NCBI GenBank assembly: GCA_958405355.1
Contig: CATYEA010000009.1
Coordinates: forward strand, 1 to 19,617
Source of the DNA: an uncultured Lachnospiraceae bacterium
GTDB taxonomy: Bacteria > Bacillota > Clostridia > Lachnospirales > Lachnospiraceae
Reading direction: 5' to 3'
DNA length: 19,617 nt
How positions within the stretch are numbered: position 1 is the stretch's first letter; each line of letters opens with the position of its first letter. A program made the translations under genes and the position numbers. Positions 13,559-19,617 of this stretch are shown piece after piece. The notes beneath the pieces were generated by a model, which was given only the letters and a program-made list of their open reading frames with translations, was not told the DNA's origin and ran no database searches.

Positions 13559-14875
13559 CTATTTTACAATTTTCATATATGGATAAACTTCTTCAACCAT
13601 GGCATCCGGATACTGGTCATCCAGGAATTCACTGACAACACTCCGCGGTGGTATCGAAGCCTGCCGCTGTACATAACGGGTAATGGCCAGCGATGAAGCC
13701 AGCGCTGTAAGCACCATGATGACCATCAGCACCCAGGTCAGAATCGTCCCTGATATTAATGGAATTTTCTCAACCCGTCGGCTGACCACCGGATAAATCA
13801 GATAAATAAGTATCAGGGCTGCAATCCCCCAAAAGCCGCAGAATAACAGATTAATCCGCCCATTCAAGTTAAAAGGAATGTGGCTGTAATCCCAGAATGT
13901 AGTCCCGAAGAGGAATTCAGCAAGCACTGAACATGAATATTCAAACACGCCGCCAAAAAAGAAACCGCCCAGAAAAACAAGAATCTTGCTCTTTCTCACC
14001 GAATCCAACAGTCCGACCTCAAGAGCTCCTCCGGCGCCCCAGACAATGCTGAAAGGTATATAAAGAAAACTGCTTCGACTCATGACCCGCCCCGTCGTCG
14101 CCCACATAAAAACAGTCTCCACAATATCTCCCGCCACTCCGCTGATAAAAAACATCCAGATCAGCTTTTCCAGGCAAAGTCCTGGCGCAAATGTACGGCC
14201 GTGAACTCTTCCAAAACCATTTTCTTCCGAAGGTTTCTGACTTTTTAATTCGGGAAATGACATGTACATACGGCGCTGAACTGCCATAAAAATCCGCCGT
14301 CCCATATTTCTTCGTACCTGGTTTGCCTGACTGGCCACATTCTCTGCCATGCCGCCTTTTAAGTTCAAATGAAGAGAAGCCGCCAGGGTAACACCAAGAT
14401 CAATGATAAATACAATTCCTATGCCCCACAGCACCAGCTTAACCGCCTGCTTTGGTATTAGAAGAAGTAAAATATGAATCGGCGGCTGAATAAGCCACAG
14501 GGCCACTGCAGCAAGAATTCCCCAAAAAATGGAATATCTGAGACAAATGTATCCATTCAAATTATAAGGCATGTTCCGGTAATCCCAGAAACGGCGTCCG
14601 GTTATTTTTCTAAGAAGCGCCCCTGTCACATATTCAATCACTGTCACAATCCCTATAGCTCCGATAACCTGCCAAAAAGGCTGTAAACTGTAATCTGACA
14701 GCACATTCAATATGACAAACATACTGATTCCATATACCGGACACATAGGACCGTTCAAAAATCCCCGGTTGATAAAACGTCCATATTTAAAAGCCGCAAA
14801 TATTTCTTCTGTCACCCACCCTAAAAAGGAATAGATAAAAAAGAAGGCAATGTGTAAGTAAAGTTCCTGATGCAT
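13559..14875 (-). CDS. Membrane protein with two CmpB-type (putative ABC permease) domains
   Basis: 438 residues with about ten membrane helices. Two copies of the same module are visible. The first (about 1-160) holds FLGWVTEEIFAAFKYGRFINRGFLNGPMCPVYG and FWDYRNMPYNLNGYICLRYSIFWG. The second (about 235-400) holds FISGVAGDIVETVFMWATTGR, IPFSIVWGAGG and FWDYSHIPFNLNGRINLLFCGFWG. FWDY-x2-(I/M)P(Y/F)NLNG is the hallmark of the CmpB family (PF06541), labelled putative ABC transporter permease, whose role is not established; no ATPase is encoded nearby. A charged cytoplasmic loop (about 180-230) joins the halves. It follows deoB by 50 bases with no terminator seen, so it may be the last gene of that operon. 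Confidence 0.82.
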   Translation of the reverse strand: MHQELYLHIAFFFIYSFLGWVTEEIFAAFKYGRFINRGFLNGPMCPVYGISMFVILNVLSDYSLQPFWQVIGAIGIVTVIEYVTGALLRKITGRRFWDYRNMPYNLNGYICLRYSIFWGILAAVALWLIQPPIHILLLLIPKQAVKLVLWGIGIVFIIDLGVTLAASLHLNLKGGMAENVASQANQVRRNMGRRIFMAVQRRMYMSFPELKSQKPSEENGFGRVHGRTFAPGLCLEKLIWMFFISGVAGDIVETVFMWATTGRVMSRSSFLYIPFSIVWGAGGALEVGLLDSVRKSKILVFLGGFFFGGVFEYSCSVLAEFLFGTTFWDYSHIPFNLNGRINLLFCGFWGIAALILIYLIYPVVSRRVEKIPLISGTILTWVLMVIMVLTALASSLAITRYVQRQASIPPRSVVSEFLDDQYPDAMVEEVYPYMKIVK

Positions 14876-14925
14876 AAGCCTTTTTCTCTCCCTCTTCGAA
14901 GCTTCATCTAATTTGTATATTACTC

Positions 14926-16116
14926 CTAGTTTAATTTATCCGCTATGGAATATCCAATGGTTTTCTCCGGCATGGCAATGTCAAAATTATCAGCAATGGT
15001 TGCCCCGATGACCGCAAAGGTATCCAACTCACCCATTGAGCCAAAACCGTCGAAAGATGGCGAATAAACAAGTAAAGGCACCTTTTCCCGGGTATGGTCT
15101 GTGCCGCTGTAGGTTGGATCATTGCCGTGGTCGGCCGTAATCATAAGTAAATCCTCCGGGCCGAGTTTCTCTAAAAGTTGCCCAAGCTTTACATCAAACC
15201 TCTCCAGTTCTTCTCTATATCCCTGGGGATTTCTCCGATGTCCCCAAAGGGCATCAAAATCTACCAGATTGACAAAACAAAGACCCTTAAAATCCTCTCC
15301 GGCAATATCAATCGTCTGTTCCATACCATGAACCGATGATTTTGAGCGTTCTGCCCGGGTAATGCCTTCACCGACAAAGATATCATTAATCTTTCCAACG
15401 GCAATGACATCCAGACCGGCATCCTTCAGCGCATTCAACGCCGTCGGTCCGAACGGCTTCAGCGCATAATCATGACGGTTGCTGGTCCGTTTAAATTCGC
15501 CCCGTTTTTTGCCTACATAGGGCCTGGCAATGACCCGGCCGACCTTCCACTCTTCCCGCATAGTCAGCTCTCTGGCAATCTCACAGCAACGGTACAATTC
15601 CTTCAAATCAAAGGTTTCTTCATTCCCGCAAATCTGAAGTACCGAATCGGCAGAAGTATAAACGATCATATGACCTGTGACAATTTCCTCTTCACCCAAT
15701 TCATCCAAAATGACTGTTCCGCTGGCACTCTTGTTGCCGATGACTTTATGTCCGGTACGCCGTTCCAGCTCAGCAATCAAATCCGGCGGAAATCCGTTTT
15801 CCGTGAAAGTCTTAAAGGGTGTCGTCACTTTCAAGCCCATCATTTCCCAGTGCCCTGTCATCGTATCCTTGCTGGCACTGGCCTCCCGGAGCGCCGCATA
15901 ATAACCCATAGATTCTTCCGCCGGTCCAACCTGTTTCAACTGTTTCAGATTTGCCATTCCAAGTTTTTGAAGGGTCGGAATATCGAAGGTATCGGCACAC
16001 TCGGATATATGTCCCAGCGTATCCGCTCCGGTATCTCCGTAATCTGCCGCATCCGGCATCTCACCGATTCCCAGAGAATCAATAACAATTAAAAATACCC
16101 GCTTGAATTTTTTCAT
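14926..16116 (-). CDS. deoB: Phosphopentomutase
   Basis: 396 residues from the ATG at 16116. Converts ribose-1-phosphate or deoxyribose-1-phosphate to the 5-phosphate in nucleoside breakdown and salvage. It belongs to the alkaline phosphatase-like superfamily with two Mn ions. Visible residues are D13 in [13 protein letters not shown]85 in [13 protein letters not shown] (the phosphorylated threonine, same number as the Bacillus cereus enzyme), D286 in [12 protein letters not shown], and D329-H330 and H341 in [19 protein letters not shown] chose this start because [16 protein letters not shown] is the family N-terminus and a GGTGGAG site fits. An in-frame ATG at 16179 would overlap cdd by 64 bases. 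The ATG overlaps the cdd stop by one base (TAATG), so translation is coupled. Confidence 0.95.
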   Translation of the reverse strand: MKKFKRVFLIVIDSLGIGEMPDAADYGDTGADTLGHISECADTFDIPTLQKLGMANLKQLKQVGPAEESMGYYAALREASASKDTMTGHWEMMGLKVTTPFKTFTENGFPPDLIAELERRTGHKVIGNKSASGTVILDELGEEEIVTGHMIVYTSADSVLQICGNEETFDLKELYRCCEIARELTMREEWKVGRVIARPYVGKKRGEFKRTSNRHDYALKPFGPTALNALKDAGLDVIAVGKINDIFVGEGITRAERSKSSVHGMEQTIDIAGEDFKGLCFVNLVDFDALWGHRRNPQGYREELERFDVKLGQLLEKLGPEDLLMITADHGNDPTYSGTDHTREKVPLLVYSPSFDGFGSMGELDTFAVIGATIADNFDIAMPEKTIGYSIADKLN

Positions 16117-16532
16117 TACGGCTCCACCTCCAATGTTTTCGGCGAGAAGGCCCGCGGCAGCAGTTCCGCCAGTGTGCATACCTGATAATCTTCCGGGCTT
16201 TTCGCCATAATAATCCGGAACTTCTCCGGCTCACAAAACTCCATCATTACCTGACGGCAGACACCGCAGGGCGCACAATAATCCTGGATTTCTCCGTGTT
16301 TTCCCCCGACAATGGCAATCGCCTTAAAATCCCGACAGCCTTCGCTGACTGCTTTAAAGATTGCTGTCCGCTCCGCACAATTTGATGGACCAAAGGCCGA
16401 ATTTTCTATATTACATCCAGTGAATATCCGGCCATCCTTACACAAAAGGGCAGCTCCGACCTTAAAATCTGAATAAGGCGCATAGGCATAGTCCAATTGG
16501 GCAATAGCCTTCCGAATAAGTTCTTCCCACAT
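16116..16532 (-). CDS. cdd: Cytidine deaminase
   Basis: 138 residues from the ATG at 16532, the usual length of the small tetrameric form. Deaminates cytidine and deoxycytidine to uridine and deoxyuridine. The zinc site is complete: C52 and catalytic E54 in PSNCAERTA, and C89 and C92 in APCGVCRQ. The substrate-binding [14 protein letters not shown] (17-30) and [12 protein letters not shown] are intact. I chose this start because WEELIRKAI begins the family's first helix and AAAGGGGA lies about 10 bases upstream, within the end of deoC. A TTG at 16553 would add seven atypical residues. It starts one base after the deoC stop. Confidence 0.95.
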   Translation of the reverse strand: MWEELIRKAIAQLDYAYAPYSDFKVGAALLCKDGRIFTGCNIENSAFGPSNCAERTAIFKAVSEGCRDFKAIAIVGGKHGEIQDYCAPCGVCRQVMMEFCEPEKFRIIMAKSPEDYQVCTLAELLPRAFSPKTLEVEP

Positions 16533-16533
16533 G

Positions 16534-17205
16534 CTACATTTCCCCTTTGACAATCTTTACGATCCGGCTGGTGCCAAGTCTCGAAGCTCCTAACTCAATA
16601 AATTTTTCTGCATCCGCCATGGAAGAAATCCCCCCTGCAGCTTTAATCTTAACCCCCGGCCCGATATTCTCCGCAAAAAGCTTCACATCTTCAAAGGTGG
16701 CCCCTCCGCCGCCGAACCCGGTGGAGGTCTTAATATAATCTGCCCCCGAGTCAGTAACTACATGACAGAGCTGAATTTTCTCCGCCTCTGTCAAAAAACA
16801 GGTTTCTATAATCACTTTCAAAATATGACTGCCGCAGACGGATTTAATATCCCGGATTTCTTTAAGCACCCGGTCGTATTTTCCCTCTTTGACCCAGCCG
16901 ATATTTATGACCATATCAATTTCATCGGCTCCATCAGACAACGCCTGCTGTGTCTCAAAAATTTTAACTTCTGAAGCCGAATAACCGTTAGGGAATCCAA
17001 TGACCGTACAGATTTTCAACTGTTCTCCCACATATTCTTTCGCCATTCTAACAAAATTCGGTGGTATACACACTGAAGCTGTCCTATAGGTCATCGCATC
17101 ATCACACACTGTTTTAATCTCGTCCCAGGTCGCTGTCTGTGTTAATAATGTATGGTCCACCTTGGATAAAATTTCTTCCTCCGTTCGTCTGTATCCCTGA
17201 CTCAT
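16534..17205 (-). CDS. deoC: Deoxyribose-phosphate aldolase
   Basis: 223 residues, a usual length. Class I aldolase that splits 2-deoxyribose-5-phosphate to glyceraldehyde-3-phosphate and acetaldehyde, the last step in breakdown of the deoxynucleoside sugar. Key residues: K159 in [10 protein letters not shown] forms the Schiff base, with D97 in [11 protein letters not shown] and K188 in VKIKAAGGI assisting. The first helix carries KVDHTLL. The ATG at 17205 follows the stop of the Arc-like gene by 5 bases, with AAAGGGA as ribosome site inside that gene's end. Its product feeds glycolysis, and the acetaldehyde could be oxidised to acetyl-CoA. Confidence 0.95.
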   Translation of the reverse strand: MSQGYRRTEEEILSKVDHTLLTQTATWDEIKTVCDDAMTYRTASVCIPPNFVRMAKEYVGEQLKICTVIGFPNGYSASEVKIFETQQALSDGADEIDMVINIGWVKEGKYDRVLKEIRDIKSVCGSHILKVIIETCFLTEAEKIQLCHVVTDSGADYIKTSTGFGGGGATFEDVKLFAENIGPGVKIKAAGGISSMADAEKFIELGASRLGTSRIVKIVKGEM

Positions 17206-17210
17206 TTAAT

Positions 17211-17486
17211 TCATCCCTTTCCCTTCTTACGGTTTCTCACCGCCTCTGTCAGCAAATATTCAATCTGTCCGTTAATTGAACGGAAGTCGTCACTGGCCCA
17301 CTGAGAAATATCTTCCCAAAGTCCCTGAGGCAGACGGAGAAGCACCTGTTTCTTGGCGCTCTCCCTGGCTTTCATAGCTTTCTCCCGCTCTCTAATTTCT
17401 TTTTCAAGGGAATCCAGTTTTTCCAGACGTGCGCGAAGCTTTTCTTCTTTTTCATCTAAATGCTCATCTAAATGATTCATTTCCAT
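17211..17486 (-). CDS. Arc-like ribbon-helix-helix protein with N-terminal coiled coil
   Basis: 91 residues. Residues 8-45 are a highly charged heptad-like coiled coil (EKEEKLRARLEKLDSLEKE). Residues 46-86 match the Arc/MetJ ribbon-helix-helix fold: strand KQVLLRLPQ (46-54), helix GLWEDISQWASDD, turn FRSINGQ, then helix IEYLLTEAVRNR. Proteins of this fold bind DNA as dimers, two or more side by side on half-sites about one turn apart. Two such TGATATCA sites lie at the operon promoter (18546-18565), so autoregulation is likely, though this is inference. A very strong GGAGGAGG site precedes the ATG. It sits between the SPFH gene (28 bases upstream) and deoC (5 bases downstream). No toxin partner is evident. 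Confidence 0.85.
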   Translation of the reverse strand: MEMNHLDEHLDEKEEKLRARLEKLDSLEKEIREREKAMKARESAKKQVLLRLPQGLWEDISQWASDDFRSINGQIEYLLTEAVRNRKKGKG

Positions 17487-17515
17487 GGCTTCGCCTCCTC
17501 CCCTTTACCTAAAGT

Positions 17516-18526
17516 TTAATATATACTTCCGCTGTTGACAATAGGCTGTGTATCCTTACCGGAACAAAGGACAACAAGCAGGTTGCTGACCATCGCCGCT
17601 TTCCGCTCTTCATCGAGAAGAACGATTTCTTCATCTCCGAGCTTATCAATCGCCATTTTTACCATTCCCACTGCGCCGTCCACAATCTTTTGACGGGCCG
17701 CAATAATGGCTGTCGCCTGCTGGCGCTGGAGCATGGCCGCCGCAATTTCCTCTGAGTAAGCCAAATTGGTAATCTTTACATCTTCAATGACAATACCGGC
17801 CACATCCACCCGTTCCTGCAAAGCTTCTTCCATCCTATCTGCAATTTCCTGAACGCTGCCCCGCAGTGTCTTTTCACTCTCATCATTTTCCTCATCCACC
17901 ACATCATACGGATAAAGACGGGCAATATTCCGTACTGTAGAATCGGTCTGAATCGAAATAAATTCCGTATAATCCTCCACATTGAACACGGCCTTTGTCG
18001 GGTCCGATACACGCCAAATGACATTTGTCCCGATAACAATCGGATTACCCATCCCGTCATTGACCTTCTGCTTTTCATTTTTTAATGTGTTGCTCTTTAA
18101 TGACACACGTTTTCTGGACGGAATCGAAACAACCTCCAGCTCATTTGCCTTCTGCTTTGCTGTTTTAATCGCCGCACTTTTTGCTTTCTCATATACCGGA
18201 CTGTTGGACTCACTGAAAGGATTGACAAAATAAAATCCGGACTCGCGAATCGTTCCATAATAAGCGCCAAACAAAGTTAATACGAGCGCCTCATTCGGCC
18301 GTACCGTCTTTAATCCGCCAAAGGCGATACATACGACCACAATGCCAATGCAGGACACAACCATCATAATCACTGCTGCCATCACATGCTCATCCACCGC
18401 CTGACGGATGCCAAGGGCAAACAGGAAGCCAAATGCCACTAATAAAATCAGATTAATAATAAGCATCACGACGCCATTCGCCGGATGAAGAATTTTTTCT
18501 TCAATATCTCTGTTTTCTGTCTTCAT
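17516..18526 (-). CDS. SPFH/band 7 domain membrane protein
   Basis: 336 residues. Two membrane helices (about 18-41 and 48-70) are followed by an SPFH (stomatin/prohibitin/flotillin) domain (about 72-258: TVRPNEALVLTLFG, GFYFVNPF, TNVIWRVSDPTKAVF, RNIARLYPYD). An alanine/glutamine-rich helix (about 259-300, EEIAAAMLQRQQATAIIAAR) typical of oligomer formation comes next. Such proteins form rings or microdomains at the membrane and often scaffold proteases or transport. The C-terminal tail KDTQPIVNSGSIY is short. It is the first gene of the operon leading to the Arc-like gene and deoC-cdd-deoB, with a strong promoter 40 bases upstream. Its functional tie to nucleoside use is unknown. Confidence 0.9.
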   Translation of the reverse strand: MKTENRDIEEKILHPANGVVMLIINLILLVAFGFLFALGIRQAVDEHVMAAVIMMVVSCIGIVVVCIAFGGLKTVRPNEALVLTLFGAYYGTIRESGFYFVNPFSESNSPVYEKAKSAAIKTAKQKANELEVVSIPSRKRVSLKSNTLKNEKQKVNDGMGNPIVIGTNVIWRVSDPTKAVFNVEDYTEFISIQTDSTVRNIARLYPYDVVDEENDESEKTLRGSVQEIADRMEEALQERVDVAGIVIEDVKITNLAYSEEIAAAMLQRQQATAIIAARQKIVDGAVGMVKMAIDKLGDEEIVLLDEERKAAMVSNLLVVLCSGKDTQPIVNSGSIY

Positions 18527-18544
18527 AAGTTTTCCTCCTCCAAT

Positions 18545-18565
18545 TTGATATCATTTTGATATCAA
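18545..18565. promoter_or_regulatory. Tandem palindromic operator over the transcription start
   Basis: TGATATCA (18546-18553) and TTGATATCAA (18556-18565) are palindromes whose centres are 11 bp apart, one helical turn. They lie directly downstream of the -10 box, covering the predicted start. The spacing is that used by ribbon-helix-helix repressors of the Arc/MetJ/CopG type, and the operon encodes one. A partial third copy (ATATCA, 18565-18570) runs into the -10 box. Confidence 0.6.
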
Positions 18566-18566
18566 T

Positions 18567-18595
18567 ATCATATCTCTGTTTCAGAGGAATGTCAA
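18567..18595 (-). promoter_or_regulatory. Sigma-A promoter of the SPFH/deo operon
   Basis: On the minus strand a perfect TTGACA (18590-18595) and TATGAT (18567-18572) are separated by 17 bases. The spacer itself contains CTCTG-N3-CAGAG (18574-18586), another palindrome. The promoter starts 8 bases after the stop of the preceding permease gene, with no terminator between them. Confidence 0.8.
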
Positions 18596-18602
18596 CCGCT
18601 TT

Positions 18603-19310
18603 TTACTTTTGACGAATCTGACTCCACCAGAAAAACAGGATTCCAAGGATAAGATAGACCATTCGCCCGCAAAGCATTGAAACGGAGATGGCAAAAGCCG
18701 GATCCAGTGTTTCTATTGTCAATGGATACTCGCTAAAAAAACGTCCCATAGAAAAATCTGCAAACCATGGAAGAGGCAGCCAGGAAAGCAGGAAAGGGAT
18801 TGCCATCGCCCCATAAACCAGCATCGGATGAAGCTTGCCGAGCGCCCAGCCCAGCCCCAGACAGAAAATAACGGCCGGAAATAAAACGAGCAGTGCCGGA
18901 AACATCAAGCTTCCAAAATCTGTCCATTTAAAAAAGTAACTGTAAAATCCAAGGGCCAGGCCAATCACGCCGAGACAGATTCCCAGAGTTCCCAGCAGGA
19001 CCGCACCGCAGCGTACTGCCGCGTATTTCCGGAAATTCACCGGTGTAGCCCGAATAATCATCTCAGCCCTTTGTTCCTGCCGGGAAGTAAAAAAAGTCAA
19101 AAAGAAAAACTCGCCCAGACAAATCATGGGAAGCGTCCGGGACATATAATCGCCGAAGCTCCATGGAGAAAAAGGAGCCGTATGGACAATTCCCTGAATG
19201 GTTGTCCCGGTCAGAATAAGCCAACCATACCCCAAGGAAACCGCCAATATGCAAACAGATAATTTGTTCAGGAGCAGCCGACGCAGCTCATAGTAAAATA
19301 TTTTAATCAA
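18603..19310 (-). CDS. ABC-2-like membrane permease
   Basis: 235 residues with about six membrane helices (near 17-37, 60-78, 102-127, 135-157, 164-182 and 207-229). The N-terminal MIKIFYYELRRLLLNKL is the amphipathic start common in ABC-2 type permease subunits. The cytoplasmic loop SRQEQRAEMIIRATPVNFRKYAAVR (79-103) matches the usual loop after helix two in that family. The start is TTG at 19310, with GGAGG nine bases upstream, overlapping the preceding gene by 8 bases, so the two are translated together. The ATPase partner is not in the window. The transported substrate is unknown. Confidence 0.78.
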   Translation of the reverse strand: MIKIFYYELRRLLLNKLSVCILAVSLGYGWLILTGTTIQGIVHTAPFSPWSFGDYMSRTLPMICLGEFFFLTFFTSRQEQRAEMIIRATPVNFRKYAAVRCGAVLLGTLGICLGVIGLALGFYSYFFKWTDFGSLMFPALLVLFPAVIFCLGLGWALGKLHPMLVYGAMAIPFLLSWLPLPWFADFSMGRFFSEYPLTIETLDPAFAISVSMLCGRMVYLILGILFFWWSQIRQK

Positions 19311-19617
19311 GACTCAATTCCTCCTCTGTCAGCCCACAGGCATCTAAAAATTCCTGGTAAGTCAGATAGGGATATTCCGGATTTAATTCTCTTGTAAACA
19401 GATTATGAAGGATTTCATCCATCGCTTCCTCGCCGCCCACCAGCTCCTCCGCTTTTAAAATTTTCAGCGCCATTTCACTGTACTGGCGCACCCCTCTCAG
19501 GCTGTTCGATATATCTGCCTGATATTCCTCCGGCAGAACCGATAAATATTCAGGATGACGAACATAAAAACCTTTATAATAATCCGCCACCTCGGCCTGC
19601 CAATGCTCTACATAATT
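19303..19617 (-). CDS. C-terminal part of an unknown protein, possibly M1-like peptidase (partial)
   Basis: 104 codons are visible, open to the right edge (NYVEHWQAEVADYYKGFYV at the edge). The GTG at 19590 is an internal valine, not a start. The rest is a soluble helical domain (VRQYSEMALKILKAEELVGG, then EAMDEILHNLF, then LTYQEFLDACGLTEEELSLD). Its plan, a helix before a GGEEAMDEIL segment and a final TxxEFLxAxGL helix, recalls the C-terminal end of M1/gluzincin peptidase catalytic domains, where the last subdomain ends with a similar TTEDFL helix. Such peptidases are found beside ABC-2 permeases in some Firmicutes. The match is a weak eye-level one. The stop overlaps the permease start by 8 bases. 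Confidence 0.55.
   Translation of the reverse strand, partial: NYVEHWQAEVADYYKGFYVRHPEYLSVLPEEYQADISNSLRGVRQYSEMALKILKAEELVGGEEAMDEILHNLFTRELNPEYPYLTYQEFLDACGLTEEELSLD

Noticed and set aside
16117..16179. Upstream in-frame ATG giving deoB 21 extra residues
   Set aside because: It would overlap cdd by 64 bases and add residues not typical of the family; the ATG at 16116 has a ribosome site and the family N-terminus.
16533..16553. TTG start at 16553 for cdd
   Set aside because: It adds seven atypical residues inside deoC; the ATG at 16532 has a well-placed AAAGGGGA site.
19588..19590. GTG as the start of the right-edge gene
   Set aside because: The frame continues open to the window end with protein-like sequence, and no ribosome site precedes the GTG; the gene is partial.

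Overview
The window looks like chromosome from a low-to-mid GC Firmicute, most likely class Clostridia, family Lachnospiraceae. This rests on sigma-A type promoters, strong GGAGG ribosome sites, TTG and GTG starts (prfC, the ECF sigma gene, the permease gene) and the family mix: DUF3842 next to RF3, a DUF4179-type anti-sigma protein, CmpB-type membrane proteins and an SPFH/Arc-like pair. The species cannot be named from this. No rRNA, tRNA, CRISPR array or intact insertion sequence was seen.

Left part (1-5526). The first codons of a cysteine synthase gene lie at the left edge, behind a putative metal-dependent phospholipase-C-like gene, both on the minus strand. Divergent from them is a nickel-dependent lactate racemase homologue (larA). 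Its leader carries a perfect ATTGGT-N3-ACCAAT palindrome of the type bound by GntR/FadR-family regulators such as PdhR and LldR. Next come a minus-strand citrate synthase gene followed by a lipoprotein gene with three tandem beta-type repeats, and then a small protein with a Cys-rich tail.

Middle (5527-10723). An ECF sigma factor and its overlapping membrane anti-sigma partner form one operon. A membrane-anchored endonuclease/exonuclease/phosphatase-family protein follows. It is divergent from prfC (release factor 3, TTG start), which is in an operon with a DUF3842 gene.

Decayed and accessory segment (10707-13558). A LysR regulator gene and a two-gene chromate transporter operon were evidently once divergent. 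One deletion near 11303-11315 appears to have removed the 5' ends of both lysR and chrA1 together with the promoters between them. The lysR remnant also has an in-frame TAG. The second chromate transporter gene is intact but has lost its partner. Next is about 310 bp of AT-rich non-coding DNA with nested inverted repeats and two tandem terminators, then an AT-rich Abi_2 (AbiD/AbiF-like) gene with a HEPN-type R-x4-H motif. This is the best candidate for a horizontally acquired anti-phage or RNA-antitoxin-linked locus.

Right part (13559-19617). A minus-strand operon reads SPFH/band-7 membrane protein, Arc-like ribbon-helix-helix protein with a coiled coil, deoC, cdd, deoB, and a duplicated CmpB-type membrane protein. 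deoC, cdd and deoB make up much of a deoxynucleoside salvage route ending in glyceraldehyde-3-phosphate and acetaldehyde. The operon promoter is followed by two TGATATCA palindromes spaced one helical turn apart over the predicted transcription start. That is the expected geometry for a ribbon-helix-helix repressor, so the small protein may regulate its own operon. An ABC-2-like permease gene and the 3' end of a possible M1-like peptidase gene close the window.
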